From Methanospirillum hungatei (GTDB taxonomy: Archaea; Halobacteriota; Methanomicrobia; Methanomicrobiales; Methanospirillaceae): a stretch of DNA of 13,909 nt. Below the pieces are notes generated by a model. That model had not been told where the DNA came from and did no database searches. It saw only the letters and a list, made by a program, of their open reading frames with translations. The DNA is taken from contig NZ_JAIWNS010000136.1 of assembly GCF_020216685.1 (NCBI RefSeq), positions 1 to 13,909 on the forward strand, in the 5' to 3' direction. The position numbers and the translations under genes are program-made. Of this stretch, positions 7,242 through 13,909 are shown in pieces (the first letter of the stretch is position 1; each line of letters begins with the position of its first letter).

Positions 7242-10112
7242 ATGATATCTTCTCCTTCTGAAAATAAACAGCATTTCCTGTATTTGATCCTTGGATTATC
7301 ACTCGTTTTCGGTCTCATTATTCTGATTGGATATCTGGCCGTTGAAAGTCAGCATCAGGAGACAGAAAAACAGATAACCACTGAACTAGAAACCGTCGCA
7401 CAATTAAAGGCAAAAACTATTACGGACTGGTATCATGAGCGGTACTCTGATGCTGAAGTTGCCATGGTGAATCAGATCCCCTCTCAGTATCTGTATAATC
7501 TGGAAGTCTCCCAAAAATATGATGTTTCCAGGGAAGATATTATCGCCTGGTTCGACAGTCTGGTAGCCAGTTATGATTACCGGGGCATCATACTGCTGAA
7601 CCGGACCGGTGAGATGGTGATATCTGTCCCTGACACGGCATCAGTATCCGGTTATAGTTCAGACACAACCCTGAAAAGAGCACTTGATTCTGATACTCCA
7701 CTCTTCACTGACATCTTCAAAGACCCTGAATCAGGCATCATTCAGATAGAGTTCTGGGTCCCGGTCCGTCTCCGTCCGGGTGAAAGATCCTTAGGAGTCC
7801 TGGTCTTTCAGATCGATCCAGGAAGATATCTCTTCCCGCTGATCCAGACCTGGCCCACCCCAACCAGAAGTGCAGAATCCCTTATCGTCCGTCTGGTCGG
7901 AGATGAAGTTCTGTTTTTAAATGACCTTCGTCATGTGCCGAACGCAAGTCTTTCTCTCTCTATTCCGGCCAGTAAGGAGAATGTACCTGCGGTTATGGCG
8001 GCAAAGGGATATAAGGGGATCGTGAGAGGAGATGACTATCGTGGTGTCCCGGTTGTTGCTTCGATCACCAATATATCTGATACTCCCTGGTTCATTGTAG
8101 CGAAAATTGACCAGGATGAGATATATGCTCACTTCACCGAGTTCAGCCGGTTTGTGATGGGGGGTATTGTACTCCTCCTATGTATCGCCGGTCTTGGTGT
8201 ACTGATATTCTGGAAAACAAGGGAGAATGAGAGAGAACTGACTGAACTGAATCATCGTCTCACTGAAGCACAACGAGCGGGTCGTGTCGGTATCTGGGAG
8301 TATTATATCAAAACCGGGAAGGTCTGGGCAACAAAGGAGGCATGTCGTATCTATGGACTTTCCCCTGTTGCGGATGGTTTGCATGACATCACGGAAATTC
8401 TGGATTGTATTCCTGACCGGGAACGGATCTCTACTGCAATTCATGATTTAATTGAACGGAATATTCCTTTTGATACCACCTATCGTATCCATCCTGCTGA
8501 TGGGTCCGAAGACCGGTACCTGTCCTCTATCGGAGAGCTCCATTATGATGAAGAAGGAAAACCCGTCAAAGTGTTTGGGGTCATTCAGGATATCACTGAA
8601 AAATACCTGCTCATTGAAGACCTCAGGCAGAACCAGGAAAAATTGTCTGCATTATTTAACTCCCGGATCCTTGGTTCAGTTTTTTCTGATATTCATGGCA
8701 GTATATTTGAGGCAAATGATGAGTTTCTCCGGATTATTGGGTATACACGGGAGGAGTTCCTGAGGGACCGTGTGAAATGGACCGATATCACTCCCCCTGA
8801 ATACCATGCCCGTGATGCTGAGGCGATAACCGAGGCACAACAGACCGGGGTCTGCAGTCCGTATGAAAAACAGTATATCAGAAAAGATGGTTCCCGGATA
8901 TGGGTGCTTACCGGGTATGTACTTCTTGGTGAGGCCAGGGAAGAAGCAGTCGCATTTGTCCTTGATATCTCAACTTCAAAAGCGAATGAGGAGAGGATAC
9001 AATCACTCAATCTGGAGCTTGAAGAGCGGGTCATTGAGCGGACAAATCAGTTACAGTTTATCAATGAAGAACTCCAGGCAGAGGTTCAAGAACGACGTTC
9101 TGCAGAGAAGAAACTTTTTGAGACCCTCTCGGTATTATCGGCCACCATCGAATCGACCCCCGATGGCATCTTTGTAGTGGATAATAACCGGAATATCTCG
9201 GTATATAATAAAATATTCGCAGATATGTGGCAGATTCCTGATTCTGTGCTGCGATTCGGTGATGAGCGGGCAGTCCTGAAAGAGCAGGCAGTAAGGGTAA
9301 AGAATCCGGGTTATTTCTGTTCCAGAATTGTAGAGATCTATCAAAATCCTGAACTAGACTCTTTTGATGTCATCGAACTGGCTGATAACAGGATATTTGA
9401 GCGGACATCAAGACCCCAGCGTATTGAGTACACCATTGTCGGCCGTGTCTTTAGTTATCATGATGTGACCAGACAGAAGGAGATGGAAGAACAGATAGCA
9501 ACATCGCTTCGGGAGAAAGAGATCCTCTTAAAGGAGATTCATCACCGGGTCAAGAATAATATGCAGGTGGTATCAAGCCTCCTTTTCATGCAGTCCAGAC
9601 TGTCAGAGGATCCCAGGCTGAAAGAGATCCTCCTTGAAAGCCAGAACCGGGTGAAATCGATAGCCCTGGTCCATGAAGAACTCTATCAGTCCATGGATCT
9701 TGATAGGATTGATTATACACGGTACCTCCGGAAGATTACCCGGAATATCTTTGACACATACAAGGTAGATTCCAATCGGATATCACTGCGGTTATCTGAA
9801 GAGACGGTGTACCTTACCATATCAAAAGCAGTTCCCTGTAGTCTTATCGTCAATGAACTCATCTCCAATAGTCTGAAACATGCATTTCCGGAGGGCCGGA
9901 GCGGGAAGGTCAGTATTGAATTTGTGCTCTCTCAAGGCGAGTATATTCTGATATATTCTGATAATGGAGTTGGATTGCCCCCGAATTTACGTATTGAATC
10001 ACCAAAAACGCTTGGTCTTGAGTTGATCAACGGACTGGTAAAACAACTGACCGGTACGATGAAGATTGACCTTGGAGAAGGGATCAGGTATGAGATTCGA
10101 TTCCCTGAATAA
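7242..10112 (+). CDS. Membrane Cache-like/triple-PAS sensor histidine kinase, HisKA_2 type
   Basis: A 956-residue transmembrane kinase. TM1 is at about 11-34 and an extracellular Cache-like domain at about 35-300 (strand motifs YRGIILLNRTGEMVIS and LGVLVFQIDPGRY). TM2 is at about 303-324. PAS domains follow at about 340-455 (ends VIQDITEKY), 465-580 (RKDGSRIWV, ends VLDIS) and 628-745 (ends SYHDVTRQKE), with a coiled coil at 580-625. The transmitter is HisKA_2: LLKEIHHRVKNN (762-773, phosphoacceptor His in the HHR pair), N box NELISNSLKHAF (871-882) and G1 DNGVGL (907-912). The extracellular domain lacks the amino-acid motif seen in the leftward dCache kinase, so its ligand is unknown. The ATG follows a G-rich ribosome site (CGGGGGG) by five bases. 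The 3' end overlaps the next kinase gene by 23 nt. It is presumably the first gene of a two-kinase operon; no partner receiver is fused to it. Confidence 0.94.
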   Translation: MISSPSENKQHFLYLILGLSLVFGLIILIGYLAVESQHQETEKQITTELETVAQLKAKTITDWYHERYSDAEVAMVNQIPSQYLYNLEVSQKYDVSREDIIAWFDSLVASYDYRGIILLNRTGEMVISVPDTASVSGYSSDTTLKRALDSDTPLFTDIFKDPESGIIQIEFWVPVRLRPGERSLGVLVFQIDPGRYLFPLIQTWPTPTRSAESLIVRLVGDEVLFLNDLRHVPNASLSLSIPASKENVPAVMAAKGYKGIVRGDDYRGVPVVASITNISDTPWFIVAKIDQDEIYAHFTEFSRFVMGGIVLLLCIAGLGVLIFWKTRENERELTELNHRLTEAQRAGRVGIWEYYIKTGKVWATKEACRIYGLSPVADGLHDITEILDCIPDRERISTAIHDLIERNIPFDTTYRIHPADGSEDRYLSSIGELHYDEEGKPVKVFGVIQDITEKYLLIEDLRQNQEKLSALFNSRILGSVFSDIHGSIFEANDEFLRIIGYTREEFLRDRVKWTDITPPEYHARDAEAITEAQQTGVCSPYEKQYIRKDGSRIWVLTGYVLLGEAREEAVAFVLDISTSKANEERIQSLNLELEERVIERTNQLQFINEELQAEVQERRSAEKKLFETLSVLSATIESTPDGIFVVDNNRNISVYNKIFADMWQIPDSVLRFGDERAVLKEQAVRVKNPGYFCSRIVEIYQNPELDSFDVIELADNRIFERTSRPQRIEYTIVGRVFSYHDVTRQKEMEEQIATSLREKEILLKEIHHRVKNNMQVVSSLLFMQSRLSEDPRLKEILLESQNRVKSIALVHEELYQSMDLDRIDYTRYLRKITRNIFDTYKVDSNRISLRLSEETVYLTISKAVPCSLIVNELISNSLKHAFPEGRSGKVSIEFVLSQGEYILIYSDNGVGLPPNLRIESPKTLGLELINGLVKQLTGTMKIDLGEGIRYEIRFPE
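10074..10082 (+). promoter_or_regulatory. Ribosome-binding site deciding the MASE1 kinase start
   Basis: GGAGAAGGG inside the 3' end of the upstream kinase gene lies 7 nt before the ATG at 10090. The longer reading frame from a TTG at 10066 has no comparable site before it. This supports the ATG start and a 23-nt gene overlap. Confidence 0.55.
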
Positions 10113-12054
10113 CTGGCCGGTTGTTCTCCGCATCCTGTTATTTACGATTGCGTATTGTATACTTGCCAAATTATGCCTGAACTTTGGGATCAGTTACGGG
10201 AATGTCTCACCCATCTGGATTCCTTCCGGTATTGCTGCTGCTGCCATTCTTCGGTGGCGATATCCGGTTCTTCCTGGTGTTTTTGCCGCGACAACCCTGG
10301 TGGTATTGAGTACCGGTATATCACCGCTCTCCTCAGTTCTGATAGGTTGTGGGAACTGCATCGAGGCCCTGGTATTTTATTCCTTTTATCAGATCTTTCC
10401 TAAGGGACCATTCTCTCTGATCCCCCCTGTAAACACGTTCCGGTTTCTTGGAATCAGTGCGACATCATCCCTTATCGGAGGTTTTATCGGTGTTATAATC
10501 CTCGTGTCCCAGGGATATGTCCTGATGGATCAGATCCCGCTGAACCTGTTTACCTGGTGGCTTGGCGATCTCTCCGGGATGCTGATTATTACCCCTCTGC
10601 TTCTCTATTCCTATCCGAATAGTATTCCAAAGGTATCATGGAATGAGTGGGTTGAATACTTCCTGTATTACCTGATCCTGTTTCCGGGTTTATACCTCAT
10701 CTTCCAAGGAACAAGCCCCTACCTGTTTCTCATCTTTGTAATCTATGCTGTGTTCCGGTTTTCCTCCATCCATGTGTTCGCCACACTGCTCATAGGTGAT
10801 CTTATTGCCGTAACCATGGTCTGGTTAGAAAAAGGGGCATTTTTCGGTCAGAACCCCCCGGTTCATCTCCTCTCCATACAACTCTTCATCGTTGTTACTT
10901 CAATAACCGGGTTATTGCTCTTTTCGGTGGTAAGGGACAGGCTGAATGCACTGGAAGCATTGCAGAACCTGAACCGTTCTCTTACAAAACAGATTGAAGA
11001 TCAGACTCAGATTATCCGTTCTCGTGAGGAACAATACCGGTTACTGGTTGATAATGTCCCTGATATCATCCTTGTTCATCAGGATGGAAAAATACTCTAT
11101 GTAAATCCTGAAGCGCTCCGGATGCTTGGATATACAATTGAAGAGATTGTGGGAACATCCCTTTTGAGCTATATTCCGGTTGAGTATCATGCAACAATTG
11201 CAGACGCTATCCGCAAGCGGATGAAAGGAGAAGAGATAATCCCGTATGAAATTGAGATATTCACAAAAGGAGGGGAAAAGCGAACGGTTGAGGTCAGGGG
11301 GACGAAGATACATTATTCCGGAGTGCCTGCATCGCTCAATGTCCTGACTGATATCACGGAACGAAAGAGGATTGAAGACCAGTTACGGTACCTGAATGAA
11401 AACCTGGAGGGGCAGGTTCAGGAGCGAACAAAGGAACTGAATATTTCCTTACAGGAGAAGGAGGTTCTGCTCAAAGAGATTCATCATAGGGTTAAGAATA
11501 ATATGCAGGTTGTCTCAAGTCTCCTCTTCATGCAGGCACGTTCCACACAGCAACCGGAAGTCAGGGATATTCTTCTGGAGTCGCAGAACCGGATCAGGTC
11601 AATTGCTCTTGTCCATGAGAAACTCTACCAGTCAGAAGATTTTAAGAAGATTGATTACAAGGATTACCTGGAGAAGATCGCTCACCATATCTTTGAATCA
11701 TACCAGATATCCCCGGGGACTATTCTTCTTAAGGTCAGGTCAGAAGATGTATTCCTCTCGATTGAGAAAGCCGTTCCACTCAGCCTTATCGTCAATGAGC
11801 TGATTACCAACTCAATTAAGCACGCCTTTCCAAAGGGGCTGTCTGGAGAAATTCGCATAGATTTCTCTTTGGAAAACTCCCGGTACCGGCTCATCTATCA
11901 GGACAGCGGACCTGGGATTCCTGACAAAGGGGCCATAGAGAAACCCGATACACTGGGGATGCAGTTAATCAGGGGTCTTGCCGGACAACTTAATGGAACG
12001 GTCAGATATGAGACGTACCAGGGGTTTGGCTATATCATCGAATTTCCTGCTTGA
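10090..12054 (+). CDS. MASE1-PAS sensor histidine kinase, HisKA_2 type
   Basis: 654 residues from the ATG chosen here (a TTG 24 nt upstream would add 8 residues). Residues about 12-282 form a MASE1-like membrane sensor with roughly eight hydrophobic segments. It has family-typical motifs IWIPSGIAAAAILRW (42-56), TWWLGDLSGMLIITPLLLY (155-173) and a final helix before VRDRL. A coiled coil (285-312) leads to one PAS domain (about 313-427, ends LTDITERKR). The HisKA_2 transmitter has LLKEIHHRVKNN (460-471, H466 the likely acceptor), N box NELITNSIKHAF (569-580) and G1-like DSGPGI (605-610). The Pro in place of the third G1 position is tolerated in this family. The transmitter is collinear with that of the upstream kinase, including an identical 23-residue stretch around the H box. 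The pair looks like a duplicated kinase core fused to different sensors. The signal of MASE1 proteins is not established. Confidence 0.94.
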   Translation: MRFDSLNNWPVVLRILLFTIAYCILAKLCLNFGISYGNVSPIWIPSGIAAAAILRWRYPVLPGVFAATTLVVLSTGISPLSSVLIGCGNCIEALVFYSFYQIFPKGPFSLIPPVNTFRFLGISATSSLIGGFIGVIILVSQGYVLMDQIPLNLFTWWLGDLSGMLIITPLLLYSYPNSIPKVSWNEWVEYFLYYLILFPGLYLIFQGTSPYLFLIFVIYAVFRFSSIHVFATLLIGDLIAVTMVWLEKGAFFGQNPPVHLLSIQLFIVVTSITGLLLFSVVRDRLNALEALQNLNRSLTKQIEDQTQIIRSREEQYRLLVDNVPDIILVHQDGKILYVNPEALRMLGYTIEEIVGTSLLSYIPVEYHATIADAIRKRMKGEEIIPYEIEIFTKGGEKRTVEVRGTKIHYSGVPASLNVLTDITERKRIEDQLRYLNENLEGQVQERTKELNISLQEKEVLLKEIHHRVKNNMQVVSSLLFMQARSTQQPEVRDILLESQNRIRSIALVHEKLYQSEDFKKIDYKDYLEKIAHHIFESYQISPGTILLKVRSEDVFLSIEKAVPLSLIVNELITNSIKHAFPKGLSGEIRIDFSLENSRYRLIYQDSGPGIPDKGAIEKPDTLGMQLIRGLAGQLNGTVRYETYQGFGYIIEFPA

Positions 12055-12075
12055 TCTTCCTGCCAGATTATTCGT

Positions 12076-12127
12076 TCATCCTCTCCTCTCATCCTCTCCT
12101 TTCATGCCCGGCATAGATGCCCGGCTT
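12076..12127 (+). repeat. Four-unit 13-bp degenerate tandem repeat downstream of the kinase pair
   Basis: The units read TCATCCTCTCCTC (12076), TCATCCTCTCCTT (12089), TCATGCCCGGCAT (12102) and AGATGCCCGGCTT (12115). Units 1 and 2 share their first 12 bases, units 3 and 4 share ATGCCCGGC, and all share AT followed by pyrimidines in register. The array begins 22 nt after the kinase stop and ends just before a TATA box. It may be a regulator array, or a pyrimidine-rich termination region for the kinase operon. Confidence 0.6.
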
Positions 12128-12128
12128 T

Positions 12129-12143
12129 GCGAAAAATATATGA
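12129..12143 (+). promoter_or_regulatory. Putative BRE/TATA promoter of the receiver-PAS gene
   Basis: GCGAAAAATATATGATA combines a purine-rich BRE-like element with a TATA core (about 12134-12141). Transcription would start near 12163 and leave a leader of about 120 nt. That leader contains a perfect 10-bp palindrome (ATCAGCTGAT, 12209-12218). A weaker AT-rich candidate lies at about 12174-12187. Confidence 0.45.
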
Positions 12144-12284
12144 TAATCTGATGATCACAATCTCTATCTCCTTGTATGATAATATGTAGACTTCAGGATA
12201 TTCAGAGCATCAGCTGATATCAGGGAACCGATCCCATACAACGTCCCTATTCCCACACCGTCACACTGAACGAGGCAGACAAGA

Positions 12285-13298
12285 ATGAATTCAGCCACCC
12301 GGATACTTGTCGTTGAAGATGAGTTTGTAACCGGCCTTGAGATACGGGCACGCCTTGAAGACCTTGGGTATGAGGTCCTTGATATTCTTGATACCGGAGA
12401 AGAGGCGGTCAGAAAGGCTGGAGAACTCCGCCCTGATGTTATGATCATGGATATCACACTCCGCGGAGAGATGACCGGAATAGAGGCTGCTGATACCATC
12501 CGCAGAGATTATAATATACCGGTCATCTATCTTACCGCCCATTCTGATGAGGCAACGGTTCAGAAAGCGGTTCATTATGAGCCCTTCGGGTATCTCATAA
12601 AACCACTTGATGAACGGGCATTACATACCACAATCCGGATGGCTCTCTATAAACATGCCATGGACAAGGCTCTCATTGAGAGTGAAAAACGGTATCGGAC
12701 CATTGCTGAACTCTCTGAAGATCTGCTCTTCATCCTAAACCGGGATACATCCATTGCATTTCTCAATTCCCGTGCCGTGGCTTTCTTTCATATCTCATCA
12801 GAAAATCCGCCATATCCTTCTCTGGAAGAGATTCTCCCATCCGATCTTTTCGAAAAGATCACGGTGCAGATCCAGACGGTCTTTGAATATGGCAGTTCTC
12901 TTCATGCTACTCATCATTTCACCTATCATGAGGAGGATTTCTGGTTTGACTGTTCAATCGTCCCGATTGTAACCGCAGACGGGGTTATAGAGGTTATTGG
13001 TCAGTTTCATGATGTCTCTGCCCTGGTCAGAATAGAGAAGGAGGTTGAAAAGAAAGGTCTGGTTCAGATTGAGCATAATATGGAACAGTTTCAGATCCTC
13101 AATGACCGGATTAGAAATCCTCTTTCAATCATTATGTCTCTTGCCTCACTGGAAGATACGAAAGAGAATGAAGAAATTATTGAGCAGGTGAAACGTATTG
13201 ATGCCCTTGTCACCCAGCTGGACCACGGATGGGTTCAGTCAGATGCAGTCCGGGCGTTTCTCTTAAAGCATTATGGTCATGGGAAACCAATTGACTAG
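12285..13298 (+). CDS. Single-receiver PAS response regulator with His-less DHp-like C-terminus
   Basis: A 337-residue cytoplasmic protein. The receiver domain (about 5-122) has acidic pair E11/D12, phosphoacceptor D56 (IMDITLRGEMTG), T84 and K106, all intact. A PAS domain follows (about 132-250, ends FHDVSALVR). The C-terminal part (about 258-333) parallels the tail of the double-receiver protein at 3378-4934: ILNDRIRNPLSIIM (271-284), then RIDALVTQLDHGW and VRAFLLKHYGHG. The position equivalent to a kinase H box has Asp (D274) and there is no ATPase domain. No DNA-binding domain is present. GAGG lies 9 nt before the ATG. The gene stands alone between a promoter and a terminator. It is a plausible phosphoacceptor for the neighbouring orphan kinases, which have no receiver of their own; that pairing is inferred from location only. 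Confidence 0.92.
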   Translation: MNSATRILVVEDEFVTGLEIRARLEDLGYEVLDILDTGEEAVRKAGELRPDVMIMDITLRGEMTGIEAADTIRRDYNIPVIYLTAHSDEATVQKAVHYEPFGYLIKPLDERALHTTIRMALYKHAMDKALIESEKRYRTIAELSEDLLFILNRDTSIAFLNSRAVAFFHISSENPPYPSLEEILPSDLFEKITVQIQTVFEYGSSLHATHHFTYHEEDFWFDCSIVPIVTADGVIEVIGQFHDVSALVRIEKEVEKKGLVQIEHNMEQFQILNDRIRNPLSIIMSLASLEDTKENEEIIEQVKRIDALVTQLDHGWVQSDAVRAFLLKHYGHGKPID

Positions 13299-13909
13299 CC
13301 GGTCCCTCCTCCAGAGGGATCTGAGTCTGGTTTTTTTCCTGCAAACATCGTGATCATGAATTCACTGTCATCCAGTAATCTGAATTCTGGTTCTCTTCCG
13401 GAAAGATTCAGACACTCAGATATGATCAAGGGAATCCCTTCTCCTCGTTTTTCCATGTAATGAGAGCGGGGAATTGAGGATGAAAATCCTTTCACCGGAA
13501 TCTCTGACAACAGCGATGTGATGAGTTCATTTCGTGTAATCTGCCGGTACGGGAGTGTGTCAATGGATATGGTATTTGGAAGACTTCCCGGAGAATAGAT
13601 CTCAAGACGGTCATCAAAAATAAAAAACCGGATCTTGGATCCATAGATTGAATAATCCCGGTGAGCAACTGCATTCACTATCGCCTCAAATACAGCGATC
13701 TCAGAAAATGTAGGGTAATCTATCCTATATGGTATTTTTTTTGCCATCACTTGGTTATTTCGTCTCAAGAAATGTATTGCATCATCGATCTGAACATCAA
13801 GAGGGCCGGTTATCTTTCTGGCATCTATCTGTTCATTTGCATCTCTATGAATTCCCCGGTAACACACTGCTTCTATATATGCCCCGGTCAGAAATTGATG
13901 TGGCATCCG
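13295..13909 (-). CDS. C-terminal part of RecG-like/AlbA-family ATP-binding regulator, 5' end beyond window
   Basis: At least 203 residues, open through the right edge; the Met near 13906 is probably internal. The sequence matches the C-terminal half of the COG2865-type proteins (often labelled ATP-dependent DNA helicase RecG-related or transcriptional regulator with an AlbA_2 DNA-binding N-terminus). It begins with FLTGAYIEAVCYRG, then KITGPLDVQIDDAIHFLRRN, followed by a GHKL-like ATP site. That site has VFEAIVNAVAHRDYS (72-86, with E74, N78, H82), FDDRLEIYSPGSLP (97-110) and KRGEGIPLII (153-162). These proteins usually regulate transcription or sit near toxin-antitoxin and mobile loci. The DNA-binding half is outside the window. 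Its stop codon overlaps that of the convergent receiver-PAS gene in one CTAG. Confidence 0.8.
   Translation of the reverse strand, partial: RMPHQFLTGAYIEAVCYRGIHRDANEQIDARKITGPLDVQIDDAIHFLRRNNQVMAKKIPYRIDYPTFSEIAVFEAIVNAVAHRDYSIYGSKIRFFIFDDRLEIYSPGSLPNTISIDTLPYRQITRNELITSLLSEIPVKGFSSSIPRSHYMEKRGEGIPLIISECLNLSGREPEFRLLDDSEFMITMFAGKKPDSDPSGGGTG
13301..13337 (+). terminator. Hairpin plus T-tract terminator after the receiver-PAS gene
   Basis: TCCCTC (13303-13308) and GAGGGA (13314-13319) form a stem with a 5-nt loop, extendable by a G-U and a G-C pair. A run of seven T follows at 13331-13337. It starts three bases after the stop of the plus-strand gene but lies inside the coding region of the convergent minus-strand gene, so its sequence is under dual constraint. 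Archaeal termination relies mainly on the T-tract. Confidence 0.5.

Noticed and set aside
6974..7318. Minus-strand open frame of 114 codons across the divergent intergenic region
   Set aside because: It runs antisense over the start and ribosome site of the rightward kinase, shows no domain or hydrophobic pattern, and has no promoter or ribosome site that I can see.
10066..10089. TTG start giving a longer MASE1 kinase
   Set aside because: No ribosome site precedes it. The ATG at 10090 has GGAGAAGGG in a good position, and the extra residues add nothing to the MASE1 domain.
12209..12218. Perfect 10-bp palindrome ATCAGCTGAT in the leader of the receiver-PAS gene
   Set aside because: It is short and isolated, with no spacing evidence for a regulator; noted only within the promoter entry.
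12164..12499. Minus-strand open frame of 111 codons
   Set aside because: It is antisense to the start of the receiver-PAS gene, whose receiver residues are unmistakable. The product is serine/arginine-rich, as expected of a shadow frame.
1..13909. Search by eye for tRNA or rRNA genes, CRISPR arrays, insertion-sequence ends and riboswitch-like structures
   Set aside because: None was seen. The only mobile-element-related signal is the Rpn remnant at the left edge.

Overview
The window looks like a chromosomal piece from a methanogenic archaeon of the Methanomicrobiales. A Methanospirillum-like genome is my best guess. The reasons are archaeal TATA/BRE-type promoters, a moderate base composition, a very high density of PAS-domain signalling proteins, and kinase cores of the TRHDILN type and receiver-PAS proteins of the sort common in that order. 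This assignment is inferred from gene style only; no rRNA or other marker gene is present.

Almost the whole window is two-component signal transduction, with no DNA-binding output domain in any receiver protein. On the minus strand (right to left, 6871 to 350) lies a probable operon. It holds a membrane dCache-HAMP histidine kinase (4931-6871), overlapping by ATGA a double-receiver-PAS protein (3378-4934), followed after 29 nt by a stand-alone six-helix membrane sensor module with no kinase attached (2713-3348). After a 185-nt gap with its own TATA box comes a soluble triple-PAS histidine kinase (350-2527). Beyond it, at the left edge, is a 5'-truncated remnant of an Rpn/PD-(D/E)XK transposase-like nuclease.

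A 370-nt divergent intergenic region (6872-7241) separates this from a plus-strand pair of overlapping histidine kinases. Their sensors differ (periplasmic Cache-like plus three PAS in 7242-10112; MASE1 plus one PAS in 10090-12054), but their HisKA_2 transmitters are nearly interchangeable. A 230-nt gap with a four-unit 13-bp tandem repeat and a TATA box leads to a receiver-PAS protein (12285-13298). That protein ends tail-to-tail, sharing a CTAG stop, with the C-terminal part of a minus-strand ATP-binding protein related to the RecG-like/AlbA regulator family (13295 to the right edge).

The most interesting points are these. (1) Two receiver-PAS proteins carry the same C-terminal dimerisation-like module, in which the kinase phosphoacceptor histidine motif is replaced (GDQIRNPL, NDRIRNPL) and no ATPase domain follows. 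(2) The dCache kinase shows the residues expected of an amino-acid-binding dCache_1 domain. (3) There is an orphan three-repeat membrane sensor. Together the genes could form a protein-protein phosphorelay hub in which kinases signal to receiver-PAS adaptors rather than to transcription factors; this is inference.
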